Shown piece by piece: positions 35,063 through 44,630 of a DNA stretch of 64,000 nucleotides (positions are counted from its first letter, which is position 1; each line of letters starts with the position of its first letter). This DNA comes from Thermoplasmata archaeon (lineage in GTDB: Archaea; Thermoplasmatota; Thermoplasmata; RBG-16-68-12), in contig DASWDU010000032.1 of the NCBI GenBank assembly GCA_036395115.1, positions 1 through 64,000 on the forward strand, read 5' to 3'. The notes beneath the pieces were generated by a model. It saw only the letters and a list, made by a program, of their open reading frames with translations, ran no database searches and was not told where the DNA came from. The position numbers were made by a program, and so were the translations under genes.

Positions 35063-36148
35063 TTGGCCCGAGTCGAGTTGCGAGGTCTCGCGAAGGCGTA
35101 CGACGACGTCCCCGCCGTCATCGACCTTAACCTCGAGGTCAACGACAAAGAGTTCGTCGTCTTGCTCGGGCCGAGCGGATGCGGAAAGACGACGACCCTG
35201 CGTTGCATCGCCGGCCTCGAAGAGCCATCCGCGGGCGAGATCTACATCGGCGACCGCCTCGTGAACGACCTGGACCCGAAGCAACGGAACGTCGCGATGG
35301 TCTTCCAGAGTTACGCGCTGTATCCGCACATGACCGTGTACAAGAACATCGCCTTCCCCTTAGAGAACGCCAAGGTCGCGGAACGGGAGATCATCGCGCG
35401 GGTCAACCGAGTCGCGCGGCTCCTGCAGATCGAGGGCCTCCTGGATCGCAAGCCGAGCCAGTTGAGCGGCGGACAGCGACAGCGGGTGGCGCTCGGACGG
35501 GCGATCGTCCGCGAGCCCCATGTGTTCCTCATGGACGAGCCCTTGAGCAACCTTGACGCGAAGCTCCGGGTCCACATGCGAGCGGAGCTGAAGAAGCTCC
35601 AGAAGGACCTCGGCGTCACGACGATCTACGTCACCCATGACCAGGTCGAGGCGATGACCATGGCCCATCGCGTCGCCCTCCTCAACAAGGGCGTGCTCCA
35701 GCAATATGACGGGCCTCGGGACCTCTACAGCCATCCGGCCAACGAATTCACGGCGGCGTTCATCGGCAGTCCGCCGATCAACCTGATCGACTGCGACCTC
35801 GATGGCCGCGGGCAGCTCGACGCCGCCGACTTCCGGATCGATGTCCCAACCCAGTTCGCGGATGCACTGCCGGCGTCGTCCGGTGGACCACTCGTCCTCG
35901 GAATCCGCCCCCAAGACGTGCGGGTGAGCCCGACCGAGCCGGCAGAAGCAGACTGCATCGCGGCAGAAATCTACACGACGGAGCCTCTCGGAGACTCGAC
36001 GATCCTGGACCTGAAGGTCGGGGACAAGCTCATCAAGGTGGTCACGGGCCCGACGTTCGAAGGGGACGCCGGCGCGACGGTTTGGATTCGCTTCGCACCG
36101 GAACGAATCCACCTGTTTGACCGGACGACGGGTCGGGCGATCGAGTAA
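35063..36148 (+). CDS. ABC sugar transporter ATPase (MalK/UgpC type)
   Basis: The product is 361 aa. Walker A GPSGCGKTT, Q-loop MVFQSYALYPHMTV, signature LSGGQRQRVALG, Walker B VFLMDEPLSNLD and switch THDQVEAM are all present. The C-terminal TOBE/MalK domain follows (PLVLGIRPQDVRV). It powers the permease pair 37339-39188 with the binding protein 39185-40489. TTG 35063 was chosen from the TATA spacing; the frame upstream is not conserved-looking. Confidence 0.9.
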   Translation: MARVELRGLAKAYDDVPAVIDLNLEVNDKEFVVLLGPSGCGKTTTLRCIAGLEEPSAGEIYIGDRLVNDLDPKQRNVAMVFQSYALYPHMTVYKNIAFPLENAKVAEREIIARVNRVARLLQIEGLLDRKPSQLSGGQRQRVALGRAIVREPHVFLMDEPLSNLDAKLRVHMRAELKKLQKDLGVTTIYVTHDQVEAMTMAHRVALLNKGVLQQYDGPRDLYSHPANEFTAAFIGSPPINLIDCDLDGRGQLDAADFRIDVPTQFADALPASSGGPLVLGIRPQDVRVSPTEPAEADCIAAEIYTTEPLGDSTILDLKVGDKLIKVVTGPTFEGDAGATVWIRFAPERIHLFDRTTGRAIE

Positions 36149-36167
36149 CCGCGCATCCGGGGGCCCG

Positions 36168-37349
36168 ATGAACTTCGAGCGGCTGCGGGCCCGTCTCGAG
36201 CATGACTTGGATCGGCTCCGCGCGCCGGAGGGGTACCTTCGCGCCGGCTGGCCCCGCTACTTCACCCTGTTCGGCCGAGACTCCCTGATCTCAGCGTGGC
36301 AGACCCTCCGATACGATCCCCGAATCGCGGAGTCGACCCTCCGCGTGCTCGCCTCGTACCAGGGACGACGCACGGACGCGCGATCGGAGGAAGAGCCGGG
36401 AAAGATCCTCCACGAACACCGGTTCGATCCCGCGTCGCAGAGAGAGCTGCCGGATTGGGGCTTCCCGTACTACGGCAGCGTCGACTCGACTCCCTTATTC
36501 CTGATCGTCGCGGACGAATACGTGCAGCACACAGGGGACGAGCGGCTCGCGACGGACCTTTGGCCCGCGTTCCTCCTAGCCCATCGGTGGATGGATGTCC
36601 AGGGGGACATCGACGGAGACGGCTTCATCGAATACGAACGCAAGAATCCGCACGGGCTGTTCCACCAGGGATGGAAGGATGGATTAGTCGACCACCTGCG
36701 CATCGAACCGCCCGTCGCCATGGTCGAGGTGCAGGGCTATGCGGTCGCCGCACACCGCGCTTTCGCGGCGCTCGCGGAACGCCGCCGCGAGGACGAGATC
36801 GCAAGAGAGGCGCGAGCGCAGGCGTCGCGCGTTGAAGACGCCTTGAACCGCAACTTCTGGATCCCCGACGAGGCCTACTATGGCCTGGCCCTCGACGGCG
36901 GGAAAAGACTTCGCCGGGCGATCACCTCGAATCCCGGGCATCTCCTGGTCATGGGAGCCGTCCCGAGCGACAGGATAGCCGGACTCGTCTCGCGCCTGTT
37001 CAAAGATGACCTTTGGACCCCGTACGGCGTCCGGACGCACGCGACCTCCGAACCGGACTTCGATCCGTACGGCTATCATCTGGGGACGGTGTGGCCTCAC
37101 GATAACTGGTTCCTGTACCGAGGACTGCTGGCCGCGCGCTTCGATCGGGAGGCGGGGCGCGTGCGCGATGCGCTCCTCCGTGGGTACGAGGAGCTGAAGG
37201 GAATCCCGGAGCTCTACGCCGTCGTGGACGACCGCCTCATCAATCTGTCCGCGACGCTTAAAGGGAGCACCCGGGCGAATGCCCTTCAGGCATGGTCAAC
37301 CGGAGCGCTAATCGACCTACTCGGTGAAGGGGAAGCGCCTAGCCCTTGA
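36168..37349 (+). CDS. Six-hairpin glycosidase (amylo-alpha-1,6-glucosidase-like)
   Basis: The product is 393 aa. An (alpha/alpha)6-barrel pattern is seen, with YFTLFGRDSLISAW, DWGFPYYGSVDSTPLFL, DGFIEYERK...GLFHQGWKDG and YHLGTVWPHDNWFLYRG. The last is shared with glycogen-debranching glucosidases and related GH63/GH15-like enzymes. It probably hydrolyses an alpha-glucoside taken up or made by the neighbouring trehalose/maltose system. It follows the ABC ATPase by 19 bp on the same strand. There is no signal peptide, so it acts in the cytosol. The 3' end overlaps the convergent permease gene by 11 bp. Confidence 0.8.
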   Translation: MNFERLRARLEHDLDRLRAPEGYLRAGWPRYFTLFGRDSLISAWQTLRYDPRIAESTLRVLASYQGRRTDARSEEEPGKILHEHRFDPASQRELPDWGFPYYGSVDSTPLFLIVADEYVQHTGDERLATDLWPAFLLAHRWMDVQGDIDGDGFIEYERKNPHGLFHQGWKDGLVDHLRIEPPVAMVEVQGYAVAAHRAFAALAERRREDEIAREARAQASRVEDALNRNFWIPDEAYYGLALDGGKRLRRAITSNPGHLLVMGAVPSDRIAGLVSRLFKDDLWTPYGVRTHATSEPDFDPYGYHLGTVWPHDNWFLYRGLLAARFDREAGRVRDALLRGYEELKGIPELYAVVDDRLINLSATLKGSTRANALQAWSTGALIDLLGEGEAPSP

Positions 37350-38208
37350 TCGTCCAGCCAATCATCCCGCGGATGTAGTACCGCTGCAGGAGGGCGAAGA
37401 TTACGACCGGCACGATCATCACGCTCATCGACGCCGCAGAGAGGATTGCTTGATCACGCTGGTACGGTCCGGCGTCCGACAGCAGAGGCACGAGCTGTGT
37501 CCCGACCATTTTGTCCGGCGAGAAAAGGAGGATGGTCGCGAAGAAGAAATCGTTCCAGACCCACATGAATTGCAACACCGCCACCGCCGCGAGGGCGGGC
37601 AGCGCCATCGGGAGGACGATCTTCAGGAAAATCCGCAGGTCGGACGCTCCGTCGACCCGCGCCGCCTCCTCGACCTCCGCGGGGAGTGTCTGAAAGAAGT
37701 TCCGCATGAAGAGCAGAATCCACGGAATCGCCCAGCTCGAATGGAGCAGGATGACGCCGAGCCAGTTGTCCCATAGGCCCAACTCGATCATCCGCAGGAA
37801 GATTGGCACCGCGACCATTTGCTGCGGGACTGCCATGAACAAGACGATCGTCAGGAACAAGTAGTCGCGGATCGGGAAGCGGAATCGGGTAAAGCCGTAC
37901 GCCGCGAAGGACGCGATGAAAATCGGGATGACGGTCGACGGGATTGCGACGATGAACGAGTTTCGGATGCCCCGCCACATTGGAGTCGAGGGGTCGGTCC
38001 ACACGGTGACGAAGTTCTTCGCGGTCGGGTTGAACGGATCGAAGACCCACCAGCCGTGCAGGATTTCGTCCACAGGACGGATGGCAGTCATCAGGACCCC
38101 AAGGAACGGAAGGAGCCAAAGGAATCCGAGGCCCCAGGCGACGGCGTGGACCGCCACGGTTCGGGGTCGAATCCGAAGTCGGGGGAGGCTCCATCGTCTC
38201 ATGGTCAT
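37339..38208 (-). CDS. ABC sugar transporter permease (MalG type)
   Basis: The product is 289 aa with six TM helices. The EAA loop is seen in EEAARVDGASDLRIFLKIVLP, which docks on the ATPase. The ATG overlaps the TGA of the upstream permease (ATGA), so the two are translationally coupled. It converges on the glycosidase gene. Confidence 0.9.
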   Translation of the reverse strand: MTMRRWSLPRLRIRPRTVAVHAVAWGLGFLWLLPFLGVLMTAIRPVDEILHGWWVFDPFNPTAKNFVTVWTDPSTPMWRGIRNSFIVAIPSTVIPIFIASFAAYGFTRFRFPIRDYLFLTIVLFMAVPQQMVAVPIFLRMIELGLWDNWLGVILLHSSWAIPWILLFMRNFFQTLPAEVEEAARVDGASDLRIFLKIVLPMALPALAAVAVLQFMWVWNDFFFATILLFSPDKMVGTQLVPLLSDAGPYQRDQAILSAASMSVMIVPVVIFALLQRYYIRGMIGWTIKG

Positions 38209-39188
38209 CCCCCTACGAATCGGACCAGTCGCAGAAGGAGGCCCAGCGGCCTCCGGCCGCCCCGCGGGCCCACGACCATCCGGTGGAACATGAACGAGGC
38301 TACTAGGAGGGTCAACCCGGTCAAGAGCGTCGCGACGACCGCAGCCTCGGGGTAGTTTGTCCTGAGGAAGGCGTACCGCCACATCTGCAGGGCGAGCACG
38401 TCCGCCGCGTTTCCCACGCCGCCGTTCGGGCCTGTTGCGGCGCGAACGATGTCGAAGATCTTCAGCTCCCATAGGATGGTCATCGTCACGACGACGAGGG
38501 TGATCGGCCGCAGCAGCGGCCACGTGATCTTCCGGAACATCTGCCACGAGGATGCTCCGTCGATCTGCGCCGCTTCGAAGAAGTCCTTCGGGATCGTCGT
38601 GAGCCCGGCGGAGTAGATGATCAGGCTAAAGCCCGTCCACAGCCACACGGACCCGAAGATGAGTCCGAAGAGCAAGGTCGACGGGTATTGGGTCCATTGA
38701 ATCGCCAGAGATTTGATCCCGATGGCCCCGAAGAGCTGCGGGACGATCCCGGACTTCTCGTCGAACAGGTACCGCAGGATGATCCCGCCGACAATGAGGG
38801 GCGTGACCATCCCGAGGAACACCATCGACTTTACGACGGACGCGCCCCGGACCTTCTGGAGCGTGAGGGCGAGGAACAACCCGGTAAACAGAGTCATCGG
38901 GAGGTGGATGGCGATCCACAGGAGGTTGTTGATCAAGGTCCCGAAGGGAACCTGTGTGTCTCTCAGGTCGATCGTCTCCGGCCGGCCGAGGACGTTCCCG
39001 TAGTTGTCGAAGCCGACGAATCCGCCGGTGCTGGGGCCGACAAAGCTCAGGGCGAGCGTCTGGAGGACCGGGTAGACGACGAGGACGATCAGGAGGACCG
39101 TCGCGGGCACGAAGAACAACACGCGGGTCAAGGGAGTCGAATAAAAGGAGAGGGGACGCTTGGCGCGCCCCCTTCGAGCTCGCCTCAT
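38205..39188 (-). CDS. ABC sugar transporter permease (MalF type)
   Basis: The product is 327 aa with six or seven TM helices. The EAA loop reads FEAAQIDGASSWQMFRKITWP. The N terminus is basic (MRRARRGRAKRPL). It overlaps the binding-protein gene upstream and the MalG-type gene downstream by 4 bp each. Confidence 0.9.
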   Translation of the reverse strand: MRRARRGRAKRPLSFYSTPLTRVLFFVPATVLLIVLVVYPVLQTLALSFVGPSTGGFVGFDNYGNVLGRPETIDLRDTQVPFGTLINNLLWIAIHLPMTLFTGLFLALTLQKVRGASVVKSMVFLGMVTPLIVGGIILRYLFDEKSGIVPQLFGAIGIKSLAIQWTQYPSTLLFGLIFGSVWLWTGFSLIIYSAGLTTIPKDFFEAAQIDGASSWQMFRKITWPLLRPITLVVVTMTILWELKIFDIVRAATGPNGGVGNAADVLALQMWRYAFLRTNYPEAAVVATLLTGLTLLVASFMFHRMVVGPRGGRRPLGLLLRLVRFVGG

Positions 39189-40489
39189 GCGGCCGCTTGG
39201 ATGTTCGCGAGGACGGTGTCGAGGGTGCTCGGGTCCGCCCACAGCGCCTGGAGCTGCGCCCAGAACGTCGTCTGGAACGTGCCTCCCTTCGTGTCGTCGA
39301 GATCCGAGAGCACTTCCTTGCCGGTCAAGAGCGCCGCGATCGATGCATCCAAGGGCGGATATGCGCTCGAGGGCACCCCGGTGACCGTCGCGATGTGCCC
39401 GCCGACCTTCACCTGCTGCGTCTGCGCCGCGGCGCTGCCGAGGAACGCGGCGAGCCGCTTCGCGGAGTCGAGCTGCGTCGCGTACTTCGGCACGAAGAAG
39501 TAGTCCGCCGCGAACACGATCCCTTGCGTGCTCACGCCTCCCGGGAGAGAGAACACGCCTATGTCCGCCGGGTTGGGGACCATCCCCGTGATCCAGCTGC
39601 CCATGAAGTAGAGGGCGTAGTCTCCGGCCCACCACTCCGTCACCCCGGTGTCCCACTGCCGCGGAGCGCTCCAGCAGCCGTTGGCGCACACGACGCCCGG
39701 GGTCAGGGTCGGCACGAGATAGTTCGCGAAGATGTCGTGCACCCGGGTATCCGTCCAGGCGAGCGTTCCGTTCATGAGCGCCCGGTGCATGCTAGGCCCG
39801 CCGTACGTCGCGATGAAGTGCTCCACGACGTCGGAGAGGGGCCAACCCACGCCATCGCCGCTGATGATCGGCTGGTTCGTCACGAGTCCGCGCGACTCGA
39901 TGTCGGCCAAGAGGGCCTCGAAGCCGGCGAAGGTCGTCGGCGCTTGCAGGTTGCTCGCCGTGAAGAACGACTTGTTGTACCAGAAACCGGGCTTGACCTT
40001 CCCCGTGTACGCGCCGCCGTAGAGCTTGCTGCCGTCCTTGAGCGGGTCCAAGGCGCCGGCCACGTAGTTTGACTGCGTGATCGTCGACGCGAGGTCCGCG
40101 GCGTGTCCTTGGGCTCCGTACTGCTTGACGAAGGAACTCGGCATGAAAATCAGATCGGCGGGGGCCCGGCCCGCGGCGAACCAGTTCGGCAGGACCGATT
40201 GAAGATCCTCTTGCCGGGTCGTGATGTATTCGTAGTTGATGCCCGTCTGATTGTGGAACAGGTTCAGGACCGGCAGGAATTTGGCTTTTTCCGGGCCCGC
40301 CCAGGGACCGATGACGCGGAGCGTCGGTGCCGTCACGGTCGGAGTCGACACGTAGTACACGGTCAGCGCCGTGACGGCGTTGGTCACAACCAGGAGCACA
40401 ATCAGGACCGCAAGCATTCGGCCCATCTTCCGCGGCGGCGTGTAATCCGTGCTCCCGCCAGGCGCACCCGAACTCGATAATCCAGCCAT
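39185..40489 (-). CDS. ABC sugar-binding lipoprotein or membrane-anchored protein
   Basis: The product is 434 aa. An N-terminal TM anchor at about 22-46 (MLAVLIVLLVVTNAVTAL) lacks a lipobox Cys, so the protein is anchored rather than lipidated. The rest has the alternating alpha/beta pattern of extracellular solute-binding proteins (GPWAGPEKAKFLPVLNLF, GVGWPLSDVVEHF, WWAGDYALYFMGSW). It is first in the operon with the two permeases. GGGAGGAG lies upstream of ATG 40489. The substrate is probably an alpha-glucoside, by context. Confidence 0.85.
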   Translation of the reverse strand: MAGLSSSGAPGGSTDYTPPRKMGRMLAVLIVLLVVTNAVTALTVYYVSTPTVTAPTLRVIGPWAGPEKAKFLPVLNLFHNQTGINYEYITTRQEDLQSVLPNWFAAGRAPADLIFMPSSFVKQYGAQGHAADLASTITQSNYVAGALDPLKDGSKLYGGAYTGKVKPGFWYNKSFFTASNLQAPTTFAGFEALLADIESRGLVTNQPIISGDGVGWPLSDVVEHFIATYGGPSMHRALMNGTLAWTDTRVHDIFANYLVPTLTPGVVCANGCWSAPRQWDTGVTEWWAGDYALYFMGSWITGMVPNPADIGVFSLPGGVSTQGIVFAADYFFVPKYATQLDSAKRLAAFLGSAAAQTQQVKVGGHIATVTGVPSSAYPPLDASIAALLTGKEVLSDLDDTKGGTFQTTFWAQLQALWADPSTLDTVLANIQAAA

Positions 40490-40597
40490 GTCGCTCTCCT
40501 CCCTAACCCCGCGGCGGATAGCGGTTTTGCGGTAAAAAGGTTCGGGCGCCTCGCCGCCGGAGCAGCGAACACAACGCCGAGTCGGAGTCCTCACAAC

Positions 40598-40607
40598 GCT
40601 AAAATAG
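40598..40607 (+). promoter_or_regulatory. TATA box of galT
   Basis: GCTAAAATAG lies about 30 bp before the galT ATG at 40635, fitting a leaderless transcript. Confidence 0.55.
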
Positions 40608-40634
40608 ACCGACGCACGCATCGGCGAGTCGGCG

Positions 40635-41648
40635 ATGCCGGAGATCCGGAAGGACTACGCGACGGACACGTGGGTCGTGTTCTCCGCCGCGCGCTCCCGC
40701 CGTCCGGGCGCGTTCCGAAACGCGAAAGCCTCGACGCCGAAGGAGGACTGTCCTTTTTGCGTCGGCCACGAGGCGATGACCCCGCCCGAGGTCCTTGCGT
40801 ACCGGGACCGCGGCCGGAAGGACGGACCGGGGTGGCGCGTTCGGTGCGTACCGAACATGTTCCCTGCGCTCGAGGCTTCGGGGGATGTGCGGCGACACGA
40901 AGACGGTCTCTTCGTGAGCGTCGATGGCGTCGGGGCCCACGAGATCATCGTTGAGTCGCCGGACCACGACGGCCACATGTCGACCCTCGAGGACAAGCAG
41001 GTCGCAGAGGTCCTGCGGGCGTACCGGGACCGATATCGGGCCCTCGCCGCGGATCCGAGGGTCCGTTACGTCCTCATATTCAAGAACCACGGAGAGCGCG
41101 CGGGCGCATCGCTCTCTCATCCGCACTCCCAGGTCGTCGCGACCCCGATCGTGCCGCTTCGGATCCTGGACGAAATCGAGGGCGCCCGAGCGCACCGCGC
41201 CTCCGGCGCGGGTTCCTGCCTCTACTGCGACGTCGTCGCGAAAGAACGGGAAGCGCGTCAACGGATCGTCGCGGAGGACGAACGGTTTGTCGCGCTCTCT
41301 CCGTACGCCGCGCGGTTCCCCTTCGAGACGTGGATCCTGCCGAAAGACCACACCGGCGCATTCGAGTCGATCCCGGATGCCCATCGGCTCGTGCTCGCCC
41401 GGTTCCTGAGAGACATCTTGAGCCGGATAGACCGGATCCTCGACGACCCGTCGTTCAATTACTACATTCACACGGTCCCCCGGGAGGACGACGGTGCCTT
41501 GTATCACTGGCACCTCGAGATCACCCCGCATCTCACGGAGACCGCTGGCTTCGAACGCGGGAGCGGCTTCTACATCAATCCCGTCGTTCCCGAGGACGCC
41601 GCGGCTATCCTGCGAGGCGAGGTCCGGTGGAGCGAGCAGGCGCACTGA
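40635..41648 (+). CDS. galT: Galactose-1-phosphate uridylyltransferase
   Basis: The product is 337 aa. It exchanges UMP between UDP-glucose and galactose-1-phosphate in the Leloir pathway. The active-site motif HPHSQ is present (SHPHSQVVATP), with Cys pairs for zinc (CPFC and CLYC). The C-terminal HLEITPHLTE region holds further conserved His. It lies next to the sugar ABC cluster and may feed hexose units to it. Confidence 0.9.
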   Translation: MPEIRKDYATDTWVVFSAARSRRPGAFRNAKASTPKEDCPFCVGHEAMTPPEVLAYRDRGRKDGPGWRVRCVPNMFPALEASGDVRRHEDGLFVSVDGVGAHEIIVESPDHDGHMSTLEDKQVAEVLRAYRDRYRALAADPRVRYVLIFKNHGERAGASLSHPHSQVVATPIVPLRILDEIEGARAHRASGAGSCLYCDVVAKEREARQRIVAEDERFVALSPYAARFPFETWILPKDHTGAFESIPDAHRLVLARFLRDILSRIDRILDDPSFNYYIHTVPREDDGALYHWHLEITPHLTETAGFERGSGFYINPVVPEDAAAILRGEVRWSEQAH

Positions 41649-41820
41649 GCCGGCCCGATATCACTTAACTAAAGGGTGCGACAGGTCTCAATCGACGAGG
41701 TGCGGAGCGCGCTGCGATTCCGGCCCCAGAACGGATCCGCATGGAGCGCGACTCCGCACATCTTTGACGGAGCGCTTCGATGAACAGAGCGCATTGGAGA
41801 AGCCCGTGTCGACCGACGGG

Positions 41821-42453
41821 TCAGTAGATTCGAGTATTGTCGTCGGGAGGATCCGGCGCGGCTTCATGGGGGGCAGGGTCGAAGGCCGGATCGGGCTGCG
41901 GGTCCGAAGGGGGATCGGGGGCCGGATCGGGGGATGGAGCGGGGGCAGGCGGTGCCCGGCGCCACGCCCAGACACTCAGCATGAGAGACGCTGCAAGGAG
42001 CGCCAAGCCACCGACGAGGACGATGATCGCCAGGAGCGTTCCCTCCGTTTTCAGGCCGACCACGACCAAGTCGACATGGACCTGGAGTCCTAGCCGCGTC
42101 GGGGAGTCGACCGCGACGACGTGGTACTCCTTGGACCCCGCCAGATTCATCTCGAAAACGATGCTCGTACCGCTCTGCTCGAAAAGGGGGGCGGCTGTGT
42201 TCGAGCCGTCGCGGAACGACACATACCCGGCATCGTCGAAGACGTAAACGTCAAAGGAGCGACCCTGAAGCTCGGACAGGTTCCCGGTCAACCGCCCCGT
42301 CCCCAGGATGCCGAACTCGAAGTGGTAGTACGTCCCGTCGGGAACCACGACGTCCTGGGACGTCCGTACGGGCTGGGCGGCCCCGAGGATCGTGAGCGAT
42401 CCCACGAGGATCTGCAAGGCGGCGATTGCAACCAGGAACTTGATGCGCTTCAC
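41821..42453 (-). CDS. Membrane protein with extracellular domain and Pro/Asp-rich cytoplasmic tail
   Basis: The product is 210 aa. A signal/TM segment lies at about 5-26, an extracellular beta-rich domain at about 28-135, and a TM helix at about 138-163 (LLAIIVLVGGLALLAASLML). The cytoplasmic tail is a Pro/Asp-rich repeat region (PDPAPDPPSDPQPDPA). It lies 107 bp after the PP2C gene on the same strand, probably the last gene of the kinase operon. A receptor or output role is inferred. Confidence 0.6.
   Translation of the reverse strand: MKRIKFLVAIAALQILVGSLTILGAAQPVRTSQDVVVPDGTYYHFEFGILGTGRLTGNLSELQGRSFDVYVFDDAGYVSFRDGSNTAAPLFEQSGTSIVFEMNLAGSKEYHVVAVDSPTRLGLQVHVDLVVVGLKTEGTLLAIIVLVGGLALLAASLMLSVWAWRRAPPAPAPSPDPAPDPPSDPQPDPAFDPAPHEAAPDPPDDNTRIY
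41842..41958 (-). repeat. Low-complexity repeat coding for the Pro-Asp tail
   Basis: The plus strand shows imperfect repeats of GGATCGGG/GGGTCGAA-type units. They encode the PDP-rich tail of the membrane protein and are not a CRISPR array. Confidence 0.5.
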
Positions 42454-42560
42454 GGGTCCGTCTCCTCGTCCCGTCCTCGGACGTCCATGGGGAGGCGGCT
42501 GGTTCTCCGCATTGAGAGACCGGCGTGGCTTTCATTCCTCGTGTCGAGCATTTGTTCACA

Positions 42561-43409
42561 TCACGAAAAGTCGTCGGGAGGTCGCGCGATGATGACCGAG
42601 ATGTTGTCGGTTCCGCCGCCTTTGTTCGCGAGAGCGACGAGGATGTCGCACGCGGTCTGCGGGTCGCTCGCCTCGACGACGACGCGTTGGATGTCCTCGT
42701 CTTCGACGTGATTGATGAGGCCGTCGCAGCACAGGAGGACGTTGTCCCCGGCCTCCATCGTGAGGCATCCGATGTCGGGGGTCACCTCCTCGTACACCCC
42801 GAGGGCCATGGTGATCACGTTCTTCCTCGGATGGTGCCGCGCCTCCTCGGGCTCGAGCTCCCCTCGATCGACCATCTCCTGCACGACCGAGTGGTCCCGG
42901 GTCACCTGGCAGATTTCTCTCGCATTCACGATGTAGATCCGGGAATCCCCCGCGTTCGCGACATGGAGAATTCGGCCGTCGGCGATGGCGAGGCTCAGCG
43001 TCGTCCCCATCCCTTCACACTCCGGATGGCGCTGAGCCTCTGCGATGATCGCCTGATTGGCGAGCCCGATTGCGATCTGGATTGCGCGGTAGTACGATGC
43101 CCGCGGGATGTCACTCTCACTCGTCAGAAGCGGCAGGAGCGTGCGCGCGATCGTCTGCACGGCGATCCGGCTCGCCACGTCCCCGCGACGGTGGCCTCCC
43201 ATCCCATCGGCCACGATCAAGAGCATCCGATGTCGCGGTGCGGACAGGAACGCCGTCCGGATCTCGATCGCGAGGATGCTGTCTTCGTCGACGGGCCGGA
43301 CCCTCCCGACGTTCGTCGCAAAGCCGAGCCTCCGGTGGGAGGAGCGGACGACGGTCTCGGTCATCTTCGCGGACGTCTCCTTTCCCAAAGCGGTTCGCTT
43401 CATCGTCAT
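42561..43409 (-). CDS. PP2C-family Ser/Thr protein phosphatase
   Basis: The product is 282 aa. Metal-site motifs are RPVDEDS (41-43), VADGMGGHRRGDVAS (68-80), AGDSRIY and GGTDNISVI. This is the complete set for an active PP2C. It reverses phosphorylation by Ser/Thr kinases. Its ATG overlaps the kinase stop (ATGA), so the two are translated together. Confidence 0.9.
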   Translation of the reverse strand: MTMKRTALGKETSAKMTETVVRSSHRRLGFATNVGRVRPVDEDSILAIEIRTAFLSAPRHRMLLIVADGMGGHRRGDVASRIAVQTIARTLLPLLTSESDIPRASYYRAIQIAIGLANQAIIAEAQRHPECEGMGTTLSLAIADGRILHVANAGDSRIYIVNAREICQVTRDHSVVQEMVDRGELEPEEARHHPRKNVITMALGVYEEVTPDIGCLTMEAGDNVLLCCDGLINHVEDEDIQRVVVEASDPQTACDILVALANKGGGTDNISVIIARPPDDFS

Positions 43410-44617
43410 CGTCTCCCGGCCCCGCGGCCCCCTCTGAACGCGATTGTCATGTACGGGCCGCGGCCCGGTTTGTACACGAGGGCGACGACGTCTCCGTCCG
43501 TGAGCCGCTGTCGCTTGAACCCGGGGATCGGTTTGTAGGTCCGCCCGCCGTCGTGCGACATGGCGGTCCCGTTCAGGCTCCCCAAGTCCTCGATCCAACA
43601 ACGGCCCTTCGGGTCCCGCAGGATTCGCGCGTGGTGCTTCGAGAGGTAGCGTTCGGAATCGAGGATCCCGATCTCGGGCGGGTGTCCGAAGCCTCGCTTC
43701 GTGCAACTCTCGTCGCATGACTTGTGGTCCCGGCCGATATCCATCTCCTTCTTGACGCGGCACTTCTTCCCGAGCACGACGAGGTGGGGAAACTCGGGAG
43801 GCTCCGCGGACCCTCCCTTGATTGCCTCGGTCATGTCCTGTGCGGTCGGAAACCGTTCCTTTGGATCGAATCTCATCGCCTTCGTCACAACGTCGGAGAG
43901 CTCGGGCGCGACGCTGGGCTGGAGATCGCGCGCGGATCGGAACAATTCCACGCCGCCTCCCGCGAGTTGCCTCATGGAACCTTGCGGGTCCTGCGCCGTC
44001 AAGAGGAAGAAGAGCACCGCACCCACGCTGTACAAGTCACTCGCCGGCGTCGCCTCTCCGAGGTTCTGCTCGGGCGCCCCCCAGCCGGGCGTGTAGATGA
44101 CCGTGCCGGATCCCGTGAACTGATGGAACTCCTTCTTCGCCGCGCCGAAGTCGAGCAGTACCACCTCTCGGCGAGCGTCGAGGATGATGTTCTTCGGCTT
44201 GACGTCCCGGTGGATCACGTTTCGCGCGTGAAGGTAGGAGAGGGCTTCGAGGAGCTGGAGGACGCATCGGGTCGCGGTCGCAGGATCCGCCGGCGTGTCC
44301 CGGAAGCGTTCCGCTAGCGTATCGCCTTCGAGTTGTTCCTCGACGAGACAGAAGGGCCCGAGGTTGGTCCCCTCGTCGATGTACCGCACGACCCTCGGGT
44401 GGCCGGGGGAACTCAGGCTCTTGAGGATCTGGGCCTCGATCCGGAGGCGTTCCTGGGACTGGGCGAGATCCGTCCCGCTCGCTTCCTTCACGACGACGGG
44501 CTGCCCGCGGGGGGACTTGCCGAGGTAGATGGTCGACATCCCTCCGTCCGTGAGCTTGCTGACGACTTGATAGCGACCCTTCCGGCCTTTCAACGTGCAC
44601 GGAAGGGAGAGCGTCAT
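43406..44617 (-). CDS. Ser/Thr protein kinase with C-terminal FHA domain
   Basis: The product is 403 aa. The Hanks-type kinase has the Gly-rich loop KLTDGGMSTIYLG, Lys44 in VVVKEASG, catalytic HRDVKPKN (Asp138, Asn143) and DFG (Asp156). From about residue 290 is an FHA-like domain with several Cys (KSCDESCTKRGFG), then SERYLSKHHARIL and WIEDLGSLNGT, which bind phospho-Thr. There is no TM helix, so it is cytosolic. It is third in the VWA operon, between an FHA-zinc-ribbon gene and the phosphatase. Confidence 0.9.
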   Translation of the reverse strand: MTLSLPCTLKGRKGRYQVVSKLTDGGMSTIYLGKSPRGQPVVVKEASGTDLAQSQERLRIEAQILKSLSSPGHPRVVRYIDEGTNLGPFCLVEEQLEGDTLAERFRDTPADPATATRCVLQLLEALSYLHARNVIHRDVKPKNIILDARREVVLLDFGAAKKEFHQFTGSGTVIYTPGWGAPEQNLGEATPASDLYSVGAVLFFLLTAQDPQGSMRQLAGGGVELFRSARDLQPSVAPELSDVVTKAMRFDPKERFPTAQDMTEAIKGGSAEPPEFPHLVVLGKKCRVKKEMDIGRDHKSCDESCTKRGFGHPPEIGILDSERYLSKHHARILRDPKGRCWIEDLGSLNGTAMSHDGGRTYKPIPGFKRQRLTDGDVVALVYKPGRGPYMTIAFRGGRGAGRR

Positions 44618-44630
44618 ACGGTCCGCAGGC

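Noticed and set aside
40599-41645. Long minus-strand frame opposite galT
   Set aside because: It mirrors galT codons, is Arg/Asp/Glu-rich and has no domain; it is a high-GC shadow frame.
41842-41958. Repeat that could be mistaken for a CRISPR array
   Set aside because: Units are short, imperfect and contiguous, and they code for the Pro-Asp tail of a membrane protein. No spacers or cas genes are present.
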